Assembly: GCA_963971575.1 (NCBI GenBank) | Contig: OZ020616.1 | Coordinates: forward strand, 51,567,201 to 51,631,200 | Direction of reading: 5' to 3' | From: Liopterus haemorrhoidalis | Taxonomy: Eukaryota > Arthropoda > Insecta > Coleoptera > Dytiscidae | DNA length: 64,000 bases | Shown here: in pieces, positions 31,781 to 42,799 of the stretch | How the letters are laid out: every line of letters begins with the position of its first letter | Numbering within the stretch: the stretch's first letter is position 1 | Notes under the pieces: model-generated | What the model was told of the DNA's origin: nothing | Seen by the model: only the letters and a program-made list of their open reading frames with translations | Database searches by the model: none | Position numbers and translations under genes: made by a program

Positions 31781-31785
31781 GTGAT

Positions 31786-32045
31786 AGATTGATTAGGAAA
31801 GGGGTTATATGTTGCAGCTACTTTCTGTGACCTTTCCAAGGATTTCGACTGCGTGACACATGACTTGCTATGTGATAAATTGGCGCTATATGAAATTCGT
31901 GGTAATTCACAGTTTGATTTGCAGTTTTTTAGAAAAAAGTAAACAAGCAATTCATCAATAATCAATAAAATTTCCAAAATGTGTGGCCCTGAAGTAGGGG
32001 TGTCTCAAGGCACAGTAATTGGACCGTTCCTGTATATGGTAGCTG
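31786..32045 (+). pseudogene. LINE reverse transcriptase fragment
   Basis: Reads GLYVAATFCDLSKDFDCVTH then DLLCDKLALYEIRG, matching the F-DLSKAFD-V-H-LL-KL block, and after frameshifts and stops GVSQGTVIGPFLYM, the GVPQGS-LGP-LF motif. About 85 codons, plus strand, facing the minus-strand LINE at 32158. Confidence 0.75.
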
Positions 32046-32051
32046 GGTTTG

Positions 32052-33141
32052 GGAAGCAAGCTCGGAGTCGGAGAAGTTAACAAAACTAGTAGAAACATTA
32101 CTATAAAGAAATTCTTGTATATGTAGTCGGGGCTGTGCGTGGAGCTCGCTAGTCTCGCTAGATACCTTGTTTGGTATCTAGGTGGTATTTGTGTCGCGTA
32201 TTATGAGAGTGTATGTTAGCATGAGTGGAATATTTATTAATTTGTTTCTTTTTGTGGATTAGGCAGTAATATATGTATAGACATGGCAATGGTGATATTT
32301 TAAATTTTTTGAATAAAGCCTTGCAGTGTTCTGTCAGCCCGCTTTTTGTTAAGATTCGTGTAATTCGTTTTTGTATTATAAAAAGTCGTTTGCTATGTGG
32401 ACTTGAGCTCCACGATAATATTTCGTTTACGGTACGACTATGGAAAAGTGCGAAATACACTTGTTTTGCTGTGTCCTCGGTTGTCAACAGCATTAGTCTT
32501 TTAAGAGCGTAGAGCACTAAAAATAGTTTAGTGCTAGTTTTAAAAATATGGTGTTTCCAGTTTAGGTCTGTATCGAGATATATGCCCAAAAACTTTAAAT
32601 TAGCTTTCTTTATAGGTAAATATTTTTTATTTGTAATAAGAAGGTTCTGAGTTTTATTTTTATTTAATTTTAATTTATTCGCAGTAAACCAGTTTTCCGC
32701 AATTTCAACTGTGCCTTGAGTCAGAATGGTTCTCGTCTCTAGGGTGTTTTCTGCGCCTAAAAACGTTGTGTCATCTGCAAATAAAATTGTGTTCACCGGT
32801 ATATTGCTAGGCAGGTCGTTAATATAGAGCAGGAATAGGATTGGGCCTATAACAGAACCCTGGGCTATTCCGTACATTATTTTTTGAGATTGCGAGTGCG
32901 TACCGTTTAATTGCACCATTTGAGTCTTATTTGTTAAATACGATTCAAACAAATCGAGTGCGGTACCTCTAATGACGTAGTATTCGAGTTTCGGCAGTAG
33001 AATTTCATGAGACACGCAATCAAAGGCCTTGCTAAGGTCAAAGAAGTTTAACTCCAGACTGCTCGAGGAAACGCGTTTAGGTTTTTTCTCGAACGCTCTG
33101 GAGTTAAACAGAGTGACTTGGAGTTCTCCGAGCTTGCTTCC
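32052..33141. repeat. 16-bp inverted repeats bracketing a LINE fragment
   Basis: GGAAGCAAGCTCGGAG at 32052-32067 and its exact complement at 33126-33141 lie on either side of the minus-strand LINE ORF. A second pair inside the right end (GTTTAACTCCAGA at 33047 and TCTGGAGTTAAAC at 33100) can form a 13-bp hairpin. Whether this is a TIR element carrying a LINE or a rearranged LINE end is not settled. Confidence 0.5.
32158..33056 (-). CDS. LINE reverse transcriptase, partial
   Basis: Open for about 299 codons when read from LELNFFDLSKAFDCVSHEIL (33056), upstream of the first Met. Order: DLSKAFDCVSH (RT domain 3), GIAQGSVIGPILFLLYINDL (domain 4, usual GVPQGS altered), ILFADDTTFL (catalytic FADD), FTANKLKLNKNKTQNLLI, LKFLGIYLDTDLNWKHH (thumb), SHNTRHKYHLDT near the end. 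Jockey/CR1-like. Endonuclease and the RT N-terminus are missing. No tail or target duplication was found. Confidence 0.85.
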
Positions 33142-34062
33142 AATATATTTGAATCTGTCACATCCTTTTATTTGCAGGTCTTCCTGAATTTTTCCTTCAT
33201 CTGTTGTATATTTGTCTCCCTAATTACGTATTTAATGTAAAATTTTCCATTTGAAAAGGTTTTTACTCATTTTTATACTTTTTAAATTTTCTCTTTTGCC
33301 TGGTATCTCATTCACGCGCACATAACTTTTGTCCTCTCCCTTCTTTTCTGCTTTAACATATCCCAGTTTTATCTAATTGTCGCGTACATTCCCCTCATTA
33401 TACCTGCTGGATTTTTAACCGTCTGACAGTATTATCAAGCCACTTTGAGATAAAACTTCACAGACAAATTGTAATTACTAATAGGGACAACAGAGAGACG
33501 TGTACAGTACATGCTTTTTTATTTTCAACGTTAAAATTTATCATACTTTGTCAAATCATCAATATTTCATGATTAATTCTTATCTGCAAATACATTAAAA
33601 CAATACAAAAATTTAAAAAAATTAACTGTATTTATCCAACTCCACCAAATCAACAATGTAATAAATCAAGATTTTAATTCATTTTAGCTTTGTAAATTCA
33701 AATAAATTGATGTTACTATAAAATAAATTCCGTTATACCATGAGTCCATACTAAAAAATTGATGTGAAGTATTAATTTTCACATATTCATGGTTTTGTTG
33801 GTATTAAGGCATTATTTTTGAAGAAATTTCGATTAACCATGGTTAGCTGAATGAATTTAAATGAATGAACTGAATGTATTTTCATTGCACTTCATGGTAC
33901 TTAATTTGAAAGGCCTTTCCACATAGTGGGTTCCAAAACTTGCGAGCGGAATCAAGTCTGAAACACTAATGGTCCGCCGGTTGGTTGCTTAGATTCTTTA
34001 GGACATTAATAAAGGTGTTTGAATTAAAGTCTGCATTTTACTTAATCTAGGTTTAATGATTA
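33142..34062. other. Unassigned sequence with a repeat-R start fragment
   Basis: 33760-33815 carries AAAAAATTGATGTGAAG and TTTTCACATATTCATGG, the first ~50 bp of repeat R. No gene. Confidence 0.4.
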
Positions 34063-34070
34063 GTTAAGAT

Positions 34071-34305
34071 TAGTGTGACCATTTTCTTGGAGACGGCAAT
34101 GCGGGACGGAGCAAAGAAAAGGTCGTCACTTCCGAAATGTAAGTGAAAAGCAAACAAAAAAAAGGTCCTCACCTCCCAAATATAAGTAAAAAGCAAAAAT
34201 AAGGTCTTCACCTCCCAAATATAAGTACAGAGCAAAATTAGGCCCTGGGGACACCAAATCAAAATGCGGGACGTCCCGCAAAATGCGGGACGAATAGTCA
34301 CCCTA
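34071..34305. mobile_element. Small non-autonomous hAT with internal 39-bp repeats
   Basis: Perfect 8-bp duplication GTTAAGAT (34063-34070, 34306-34313). Ends TAGTGTGACCATTTTC and, reversed, TAGGGTGACTATTCGTCCCG. The interior has three tandem ~39-41-bp units of the form GGTCCTCACCTCCCAAATAT then AAGTAAAAAGCAAAA (about 34120-34240). ATGCGGGACG occurs near both ends. 235 bp, non-coding. Confidence 0.92.
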
Positions 34306-34313
34306 GTTAAGAT

Positions 34314-34790
34314 TGATGGTAATAATTACACTAGGACTTACAATTAAAATGCTGGATACGAAATCCCACGAGAGACTCTCAAAACAAAACCTCACAATCA
34401 CTGTTTCATCTCACAAGCCGTTAAACACCTCACAACACTCACAGTGTTTAACCCGTTATCGAGGTTCATTCAATTCATTCAAACTGTCCTCAACACTTCC
34501 AGACTACTTCTGGTTCACTACATGCTACCGGGTTTCTCAACAAAAAATGCTTGGGAGTTTCGTCTGACTCCGGTGATGGTTTACTCACGACTCCCCGTCT
34601 CTCACAAGATTTTACCAGCCCTTTTCTTAAAAATAATAGATTGATCTCTGAACCCCATTTTTTGTTGTTGTGAAAGTAATCAGCTCCCCAATTAACTACA
34701 AAAACCTTTTAACTTATCTTAAAGACTCATATTTCTATTCCCAATAATTCATAACCCCAAGTAATTAATTTTGACTCTACCTACGAAGTC
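34314..34790. other. Unassigned sequence
   Basis: Two overlapping short frames (34313-34644) have no recognisable domain. Confidence 0.4.
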
Positions 34791-34792
34791 CA

Positions 34793-35232
34793 TATCACTG
34801 AAAATACATAGGTGCATATCATCATCTGTGTAAACATTCGACCATGTACTTGAGATAAACGGTGACAACCTTTTAAACAACTCATATAATATACGAGCGT
34901 AAATTCTACTCTTGTCCCTCAACATTTAACTACAAAAATATATGAAAGCTAATCTAATCTTTGAGGATGTTTATCTTAAAATAGATTTGTTTTTATATTT
35001 AAATAATTTGACATATCACTGAAAATATATGGTCACCTATCAGCATCTGTGTAAACATTCGACCATGTACTTGAGATAAACGGAGACAACATTTTAAACA
35101 AATCATATTATATACGACCGTAAAGTTTACTCTTGTCTCTCAACATTTAACTAAAAAATATATGATAGCTCAACGATTCTTTGAGGATGTTTATCTTAAA
35201 ATAGATAAGTTTTTATATTTAAATAATAATAT
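34793..35232. repeat. 220-bp tandem duplication
   Basis: TATCACTGAAAATACATAGG (34793) and TATCACTGAAAATATATGGT (35013) start two similar copies sharing GTGTAAACATTCGACCATGT and TTGAGGATGTTTATCTTAAA at the same offsets. The copies are estimated by eye at about 88-90% identity. Confidence 0.85.
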
Positions 35233-36602
35233 TTTTAACTAATTGAATAATTTTATTTTAAATAATAATGAAATTTTATTTCTGTAATTACCGGTCTTAA
35301 AACCGGCGTCGGTAACTATACTTCTACGTGTCAACAAGCATCGACAAGAGAGACTTACAGGGACCTGTTTATAAGCGCCGGAAACAATATTTCTACGTGT
35401 ATCAGCTAGAGTTAACAGCTACAGCTGTCAATTTCAATTTAACTATATTTTATACATCTAGTGTAACTATTTTATTTTTAAACTGGCTCATTTACATATA
35501 GAAACATTATATTTTGTTCGAAATTAATAAACCAGAAAATAGCAATTAATCTAATTCTATATTGAAGATGAATCAAATTATGATATTAAGTTGATTAGAG
35601 ACCCTTGAAGCGTGTGGTGGTCACGCTTCTGCGATTTGCCGAAGGATCACTTAATGAATAGACTTCAGAGAGGGGACTTCGACACTCGTGCTGAAATATA
35701 CCTCATCAATTTGCCCCAAGCGGTCAGGTCTTGATCTTTCACTTATTGGGACCACACTTGAATTAATTAAATCTTTATTATTATAATTAATTTTAGTAAT
35801 ACGCAGACTGTACATTAAATAAATCTGTAATAGAACACCCTATTTCGGTCTACTACCAAATTTATTGAAATATTTAGTTATTTTTAACAAAGAAATAAAA
35901 TCATAATGTCTTATCCCACTTCTGACACCAGTTCACATTTAGACGTGAATATAATAACGAAATATTTTTGATAAAAATGTAGGCAGATAAGGTTAGAAAA
36001 TAAAACTGTAGATAAAAATTAAAGGTTTTTAACTCCGGATCTTCTAAGTTTGAAAAACAAATGTTTACTCCCCCAACTCAATTCTTTTATTTTGTTTTCT
36101 CTTCCTCTGATAATTGCTGGAAATGATTTGTAAGAACTGTCTAGACGAGATTGTTTATTAACCAACTGGGATCTTTTACTTTAAATTTTGGTTGGAACAT
36201 ATAGAAACTAATTTTTAAAGTAGAAATTTATATTTTTTGCGATGTTAATGTAAGTGTATTTATAAATCTTTTCTCAAAGGAAGTGGAATTTAAAATGGGC
36301 AACAAATCAATGTGATTTTTGTGCCTTTTGTTGCAATTCCCACAAGGATTACAGGTTAGAAACATTTGCTATTGTCCCTTAAGAAATACTGAGTTGGATT
36401 TAAGTGGAATCGAACAGAATGCATCCAAGCAAGTTAAGAACCAAAATAACTTCTTAACAAATCATGTTGAGGATTCATATATGCAATTCAAAATAGAACA
36501 ACACAATGAGTTAAAAATAAATAATTAAAATATTATTAAAAACAATCTGGTGAATTTAACCAGCAGATAACAAAGCGCGAATATTACCAAGCTATTATCT
36601 GT
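35233..36602. other. Unassigned sequence with a PBS-like motif
   Basis: On the minus strand at 35912-35931, TGGTGTCAGAAGTGGGATAA resembles the primer-binding region of some LTR retrotransposons; nearly the same sequence lies on the plus strand at 38224. No LTR pair or pol domain accompanies it. Confidence 0.35.
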
Positions 36603-37028
36603 CATATATAATTAGCAAGTGTCTGTATGTAGTGTCGGTAACATTGTGACGTCAATTTTTCGTAATGTTCTCGTGATTGACAGACTATCCTATATCCTTT
36701 GACCGATATGAACAATATTTTGCAGGTTTATTCTCTAAGAATCTACGAATATAATTACATACATAAATGTCTAGAGTTTTGTAGGCATAAACAAGAGACT
36801 CTAGATACTCCTATATCCTTTGACCGATATGAAGAATTATTTTTCAGATTTATTCTCTAAGAAACTGCGGATAAAATTACATATAGAAATGTTTAATGTT
36901 TCGTAGGCATAAACGAGAAATTCTAGACACGCCTATATCCTTTAACCGATGTGAACAATACTTTGCAGATTTATTCTCTAAGAATCTACGAATATAATTA
37001 TATATAGAAATGTCTAGGGTTTCGTAGG
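36603..37028. repeat. ~121-bp minisatellite with leader, array 2
   Basis: Same leader as array 1 (CATATATAATTAGCAAGTGT, TGTCGGTAACATTGTGA) followed by three units marked by CCGAT(A/G)TGAA at 36703, 36824 and 36946, spacing 121-122 bp. It ends abruptly at GTTTCGTAGGCC (37029), where a LINE fragment begins. Confidence 0.88.
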
Positions 37029-37039
37029 CCTCAAGGCTC

Positions 37040-37150
37040 AAGGCCGAGTATCACACATGAACTGAGAAGTAGATGATTACAGTGGATAGGGCACGTGATG
37101 AAGATGATAGGAGTAGGAAGTAGGATAGAATGGTTAAGAAGATATAGGAG
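37040..37150 (+). pseudogene. LINE C-terminal fragment (RTE-like)
   Basis: Reads ITHELRSR, stop, LQWIGHVMKMIGVGSRIEWL and RRYRREL, fitting the LR-RRL-WIGHV-RM pattern after the RT domain of RTE-like elements. About 35 codons, one stop. Confidence 0.5.
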
Positions 37151-37194
37151 GGAATTATTTTTACTATATTACGATTACTATTATATTTATCGAC

Positions 37195-37365
37195 CACAAT
37201 GTAATAACAAAAACCTTCAACATAAAGTACATTAGTGTCATCAGCAAAAAGTACCGAATTCGCACTTATTTTTGCTGGAAGATCATTTATGTAAATGAGA
37301 AAAAGGATTGGGCCTAGTGCAGATCCTTGAGGTACTCCACAGTGGACGCTTGGTGGTACGGGCTA
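37195..37365 (-). pseudogene. LINE reverse transcriptase palm fragment
   Basis: Minus strand reads VPPSVHCGVPQGSALGPILF, LIYINDLPAKISANSVLFAD and DTNVLYVEG: RT domain 4 followed by the FADD catalytic motif of domain 5. About 55 codons, open but cut at both sides. Confidence 0.82.
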
Positions 37366-37369
37366 AATT

Positions 37370-38479
37370 ATAGTGCTAGAAAATAAATAGTGTTAAAGTA
37401 GTGTTCATTTTTAAAGTAATATTTCATACAAATAACACTATCTGAATAAGCGCAAATTGCCACCGTTGCTGTGCGCCAAAAATTTTAACTAACTAACAAC
37501 ACTATCTGAATAAATGAAGATTTACACGGTGATTTGGTGAAAAATAGTTAACTTTTTACTTTTTTAAATGAAAATTTTAACCAAACTGAGAATGAACTTT
37601 CATGAACACTTATGCATTTTTTGCAGTGTATGTATTATATTTTAATGTTAATTTCTTGAATTTGTGTATCTCTGTCAAACCAACGTCATCTCTTATTAAT
37701 TCTGTATACTATTGTATAACTTAAATTTAGTTGACATTAACAACTCCGAATATTCATGTTTACATAATATTTCTTGTAAAAACTTTGAAAATCTCTTTTA
37801 CTTTGCACGTTCAGATTAATAAAGTTCATTTTATTTTACTCCTTTAAGCATAAACTTTAGTTTTAGTCCTGTTAATCAAAAACACGTAAAATTTAATTTT
37901 AAATATTTTCTCGGGTGATATTTTAATCATTTCACAGCAATGTTTCTTAATTATAGAACAGTAATTGATTTCATTTAGATTTAGAAATTTTGCCTGGGGT
38001 TATATAAATTTATTGTTAGGAAGGTGTTGTTTATTTTCTCCACCAGTACGATTAAACAGTTTTTAATTAAGTATTCTGCCGAAAAAGGTGATAGCATCCT
38101 TCTGTTCCTCTTCAGTGGAGCACAGGTTCGTTTAATTCTGCTTTTATCAATATGCTTTATTTTTAACCGTGTCTTACCGGCTTGCTCACAAATTTGTTTT
38201 AATTTATTACTACGTAAAAATTGGTGTCAGGAGTGGGATAAGACGTAGTTGTTTCTTTGGTAAAAATTATTAATTATTGCAAATATAAAGTATTCTTTCG
38301 GCATAGGTATACGGATAAAATTGCGGGTAAATATCAAAAATTATAAATTTCGATAACTTTTGAAATAATAATCCACATACTTCCATCTTAAGACAACAAC
38401 CGTACTTAAGATGCTATAGCTAGCCAGTTCTAGTTAGTCAGATAAATATTTTAAGCACGGTATTGCAAAAAATTCGATA
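37370..38479. other. Unassigned AT-rich sequence with second PBS-like motif
   Basis: TTGGTGTCAGGAGTGGGATA at 38222-38241 (plus) mirrors 35912 (minus). The DNA upstream could be LTR-like, but no repeated partner was found. The 74-codon frame across it is not called. Confidence 0.35.
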
Positions 38480-38810
38480 ATTTTCGAAATATTTAGATCA
38501 AAAATTCCTGTGTACTATTCCAGTTCACATTTATGTGCATTACTCAGATTTTTTCAGACTTTTAGATTTACCCCCTGGGTTAAATAGCGCGGTATAGGGG
38601 AATTATATCTCAAGAGTTTTCATTTGATAACACGGATTAAATTAAAAAATAATAATTTTTTTCAAGGGAAAAAAATCTAATCCAAAATTCCTGCTGAACT
38701 ATTCCGGTTCCCATGAATTTACATTTTCAAATTTCAGATTTTTAGACGAACTCTTCTAGGAAATAGGGACAAAATTTTTTTAAAGCCTTCCGATTTACAC
38801 GTTTGTGGCC
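38480..38810. repeat. Decayed internal fragments of repeat R
   Basis: Twice (38500 and 38693) there is a run close to AAAATTCCTGTTGTACTATT, CCGGTTCACA and TTTTCAGATTTTTAG, the central block of R, followed by CATTTGATA. The two pieces form an imperfect tandem. Confidence 0.6.
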
Positions 38811-38867
38811 TTTGCAACTAAGGCAATTAGCCAGGACTATTATAATTTTTCATGACGAAAATTCCAC

Positions 38868-38945
38868 GCCTGAACATGATTCAAACCCGAGACCTTAGCA
38901 AGGCAAGGCACCTGTGTTAAGAGATTTCATCAGCTGGGCTGGTCC
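38868..38945 (-). other. tRNA-like sequence
   Basis: On the minus strand AGCCCAGCTGATGAAATC (A-box-like) precedes TCGGGTTTGAATCATG (B-box-like) by about 40 nt. Probably a SINE head or tRNA relic next to repeat R fragments. Confidence 0.45.
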
Positions 38946-40016
38946 TTGGGCAGCTCACAAGAATGACTTACGCTTGACTCCCAAGAATGACTAACCTCGA
39001 CTCTATTCCCTAAGACCATTTTATAACTGTTAACCAGGACATTATGACGTCAGGTCCTACCTCAATTGTTTTGGAAACATTATTCATTTGTGTAATTGTT
39101 GGCAACAATTAAAGACCATAGTTATCACAATTGAATAATGTTTATCAACACATTAGAATGTAGTTCAAAACTTATGTTGACAAACACGAAACACTCTGCA
39201 CATTCTTTAATTCCCAAAACCGTAAGTCAGCAACCTTGACCTACACGGCGTAAAGGCCGCTCAAGGAATTGAGACATTAGAACACAATTATACCATTCGA
39301 ATAGAACACAATTGTGACATATATTTACAAAACCCTAAAAATGAAATTTATTTTAAATTGAGAAAGCAATTATCTCATTGTGTATTCTCTCTTCATAAGT
39401 ATATTATCAACTAGTTTTTCTTCATTTTTTTTATGTCTGTGTGTAATGTAGAGGTATTTATAACCTCAAATACTCTTAGTTAATCTATCCTCATGATTAT
39501 AATCATGAATTTTGTTACCCTCCAATTATCCCTCTATTTATGCTTCATTTATCCATTTTGCAGTTTGCCTTTTCGTGTTAAATAAATACGTAGTGTTCAT
39601 AAATTGAACAAAATTTCAATTATACGTTACAGCCCATTGGTTGGTAAATAGATAATGTGCCAATATAAAAATTTACGGTAATATTTCATAGTGTGTAATC
39701 GGTGTTATGTACAGTAACTCAATCTCATTATGTTATCACGGCGGCGCTAGTTCCCCGCGGGTTTGTTCCCAAACAAGGGTGGGAATGGAAACAGTGGCAG
39801 AACATATCACGGCACATATTTAATAAAAATAATGTAGTAATAAAGATCAATAACATTAATATCGCAAATTGCAGGAATGTGAGGAAACGCGTTTAGACCT
39901 TTTCTTGAACGCTCTGAGCATGATTCCCGCATCCACCTAAAGAGATCAGAAAGCAATGATAAAGAGTCAAATTTTTTATTATTCGAATTTTTTTTATTTC
40001 AGATAAGAAGAGAACA
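38946..40016. other. Unassigned sequence with a shared 37-bp block
   Basis: GAGGAAACGCGTTTAGACCT and CTTGAACGCTCTGAG at 39881-39917 match 33064-33102. No gene. The 64-codon frame at 39702 is not called. Confidence 0.4.
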
Positions 40017-40205
40017 GTAGTGGCTCAGTTAGTTAGTGTGTGGACTACTGCGCGGCGGGCCAGGGTCATTCCCCGGTACCGGAAAAACAACTTACATTTT
40101 TCCGACCGTTTCTCCTTCGGAAGGAATCGGGCAACCACCGAGGTAAAAGCCCTAGCAAAATTTCCCCAAAATAATTAGTGGTTCGGATTTTACGATAATA
40201 AGCTG
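40017..40205 (+). mobile_element. tRNA-derived SINE fragment
   Basis: TAGTGGCTCAGTTAGTTAGT (A-box-like) and CCAGGGTCATTCCCCGG (B-box-like) lie 35 nt apart, followed by a GC-richer body (TTTCTCCTTCGGAAGGAATC, a hairpin). Tail and target duplication are not evident. Confidence 0.55.
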
Positions 40206-40280
40206 TTGATCCCATACGATTGTGTTATATACAGGCAACACACACAACACAACTGTATGCGAGGAAATAGCCTCCGCTCG

Positions 40281-40354
40281 GAATATGTACAGTACGAACT
40301 TGTCAATTCAGAGCATCGAATATGTTCAGTACGAACTTTTCAATTCACAGCATC
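40281..40354. repeat. 37-bp tandem duplication
   Basis: GAATATGTACAGTACGAACT with TCAATTCAGAGCATC is followed at once by GAATATGTTCAGTACGAACT with TCAATTCACAGCATC. Confidence 0.8.
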
Positions 40355-40359
40355 GAGCA

Positions 40360-40910
40360 TGGCACTCTAAGAAATATTTCAGATGTTCGATACAATTGTA
40401 CTTCGAATAATGAATATTCAAATATTATTTCCATTTCGAACAGTTTATTACCGCTAGCTGCAAGTGTAAATTTCACGAGTACGCTAAAATTACTTTTCGC
40501 TTGCATCTGATGATAATAAACCGTTATGACTCTACGTATCAGACCTATAGGTTAAAATTAGAAAAAAGAATGAATGTAACAAATGTAAATAGAACATATT
40601 TTATTAATATAATATAATATTTATTCATCGACCAAGATACAAAATGTAATATTGTTTTTGGTCACATTAAAAATTACAAAACCTTTTAAAATATACAAAC
40701 ACAATACACAGAATAAGATAAAAGTACATTAAAAAAATCACCCAACATGGAAAATATTTAAATATACAAACAGTTCACAAATATTTTAAAATTGCAATAG
40801 GGCACGTATTTGTTTGATAGCAAACCTACAGCATATTGTCCATATATTTGACTTGTGTAAAATCATCAAAAGAATATATTAGATTCTTCAGTAAAAAATT
40901 CTTGATATTT
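40360..40910. other. Unassigned AT-rich sequence
   Basis: No coding, TIR or RNA signal found. Confidence 0.4.
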
Positions 40911-40912
40911 CT

Positions 40913-41030
40913 TTTAGGGTTTTTTAGGTATGACCACCAAAAAACCCTTATAACATCATTCATGTGTCTGTCTGTACGGTAGAAATTGTAGCCAAACGGC
41001 TTAAGATAGAATGTTGAAAGGCAATTTTAC
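40913..41030 (-). repeat. Repeat R, 3' end fragment (minus)
   Basis: TAGGGTTTTTTAGGTATGAC, AACCCTTATAACATCATTC, TGTCTGTCTGTACGG and TTGTAGCCAAACGGCTTAA reproduce the end of R in reverse. It abuts the exon-like block at 41040. Confidence 0.7.
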
Positions 41031-41039
41031 AATACGTAC

Positions 41040-41186
41040 CTCAACTCTTGTAAAATTATCTAATTCTACAACAGATTTAGAACGTGTTCGTTTCTTTTTC
41101 GGGCTACTGACAGCTTCACCTGTCGATTGTTGTGCAGCGATTTTATTCACTTTAGAAATGCTGACATCTAATGCATCAGCAACTCT
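41040..41186 (-). pseudogene. Exon-like block of an HTH/transposase-type protein
   Basis: 147 bp, 49 codons with no stop on the minus strand, preceded by a T-rich tract ending AG and followed by GTACGT, so both boundaries look like splice sites and the exon is in phase 0. Reads RVADALDVSISKVNKIAAQQ, then STGEAVSSPKKKRTRSKSVV and ELDNFTRVE: a helix-turn-helix-like segment, a basic KKKRTR stretch that could be a nuclear signal, and an acidic end. It resembles the N-terminal region of intron-containing transposase-like proteins, but I do not recognise the family for certain. Confidence 0.55.
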
Positions 41187-41295
41187 CTAAAAAGTTAATT
41201 AACAATTATTTGTAGAAAAATATTCAAGTGAAAAGACCATAGATATAAACAAAATTTAATATTTAGTTACATCTCTCGCACATTTCAAATCAATT

Positions 41296-41385
41296 AAAGG
41301 TCATCATTATCTCGCTCTCTTTCAAAATAATTAATAAAAGACAAAACCGTCCTTTGAGCGCGGCTACTTTCGGCATTTTTATTAC
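41296..41385 (-). pseudogene. Possible upstream exon of the gene at 41040
   Basis: Minus strand reads AESSRAQRTVLSFINYFERE then RDNDDL and a stop; a V-NYFERERD pattern often starts proteins of the type seen in the next exon. A frameshift or altered splice site is needed to connect them (ATGTAACT at about 41270 could be a relic donor). Decayed. Confidence 0.4.
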
Positions 41386-41389
41386 AATA

Positions 41390-42720
41390 ATATTTGATTT
41401 AATGAAAAATAAAGTTTAACCTCACTAAACCTTTAACCTTTGTACTGTTTAGTCAAACTTGACTGAACAGTACAATCTAAACCTGGCAACGTGTAAAAAC
41501 ATTACCAGCATTCAGTAGATAAATGTACCAATGTAATGGTTTGATGTTAGTTAAATTACATCGTGACATTGGTACTTCAATTAACCAAGTGTAACGTCCT
41601 CTCATATTTATTGTGAATTTAATTTGTGCATACTGACAATTACAGGCGTTGACTTATGAACGAGCTGTTTTTCACGGCTAGCACCGTCTTTAGAATGTAA
41701 ATTGACAACTACATAAAAAAACAAAAACTTGGAAACAAGGTGAAGATAGGAGAAAGAGAAAGAGGGATTCAAAATCGACATAACTACATTCTTTCTTAAC
41801 TTTTCTTTGGTTATTTTATCAGTTTTAACATTAACCTAGTTGTGTTTTCTTACTTTATAAATCTGTGCCTTCTTTCGTCAGATATCCCGGTGAATTGAAA
41901 CGGTACGTCGCTGTGTCTCCGTCAGCAGATCACTGAAAGGATGTAATCAGATAATCCGGTCGCGATCCAGGCCACAAATGACCCTGATTCGTACCATGAA
42001 ACTGCTGATGTAATTTCATCTTGGTTCAAAAGTTCCTTTTTGTTCTATTGTTTACCCAATACAATTTTCTGTATTGGGTTTTAGATAATGAGTATTTTTT
42101 TGTTGATATCCTAGATTAAAAGTTGAGGATTATTCAATACCTAGTTTCAATAGTGATTAAGAGTTAAAATTAACAAAGAGATAGAGTCATTAATTTTTGC
42201 TGTTATAGATGGAAAATAATTGAACTGAAAAATTTTCTATTGACTCATTTCAGATTCTGTAATTAAACATATCTCAAAAGATGAAAACAAGATGAAATAC
42301 TGAATGAAATGGTTACAAACGTACGTTCTACGTAATGATAAGAATATTTCACTTAACGTTATTTTGTTCGGGAATCTAAATTCCAATAATATAGAGCATG
42401 GGATTAAACACCTGAGGAAATAATACATATACCGCCACCTGGGTTAAGATGGAGAAATGGTGTTAAAACCGTGTCTTAGACATCGATGATGAGACAGTCT
42501 CATGCTAGATGTTAGATAGAAATGGAGACTTAATGGGCGCGATTAGGGAACGCATGTGCTCGTTTATATTGGGCAAGTAGATAGTAAAGTCATCATGGAG
42601 AAAATATGCTTTCCGAATTTCATGACTATGTTTTATAGAATAAAAAATAGCAATTTACTCCTTTCGGGGTGCAATTAAAAAAATATGTTAAAAAGATATT
42701 TTAAGTTAACAGTTTTAATC
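41390..42720. other. Unassigned AT-rich sequence
   Basis: No supported gene or element. The 63-codon minus frame at 42237 lacks recognisable content. Confidence 0.4.
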
Positions 42721-42725
42721 CCGAG

Positions 42726-42789
42726 TTGAGGGAGTGGTTTAGAATGAGAATTTGGAGATGCTATATGGCCTCTGTTCGAATCCTGGTTT
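42726..42789 (+). other. tRNA-like sequence
   Basis: GGAGTGGTTTAGAATGAGAA (A-box-like) and CTGTTCGAATCCTGG (B-box-like) at tRNA spacing. T runs do not follow at once. Likely a SINE head or relic. Confidence 0.42.
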
Positions 42790-42799
42790 TAATCTATTA

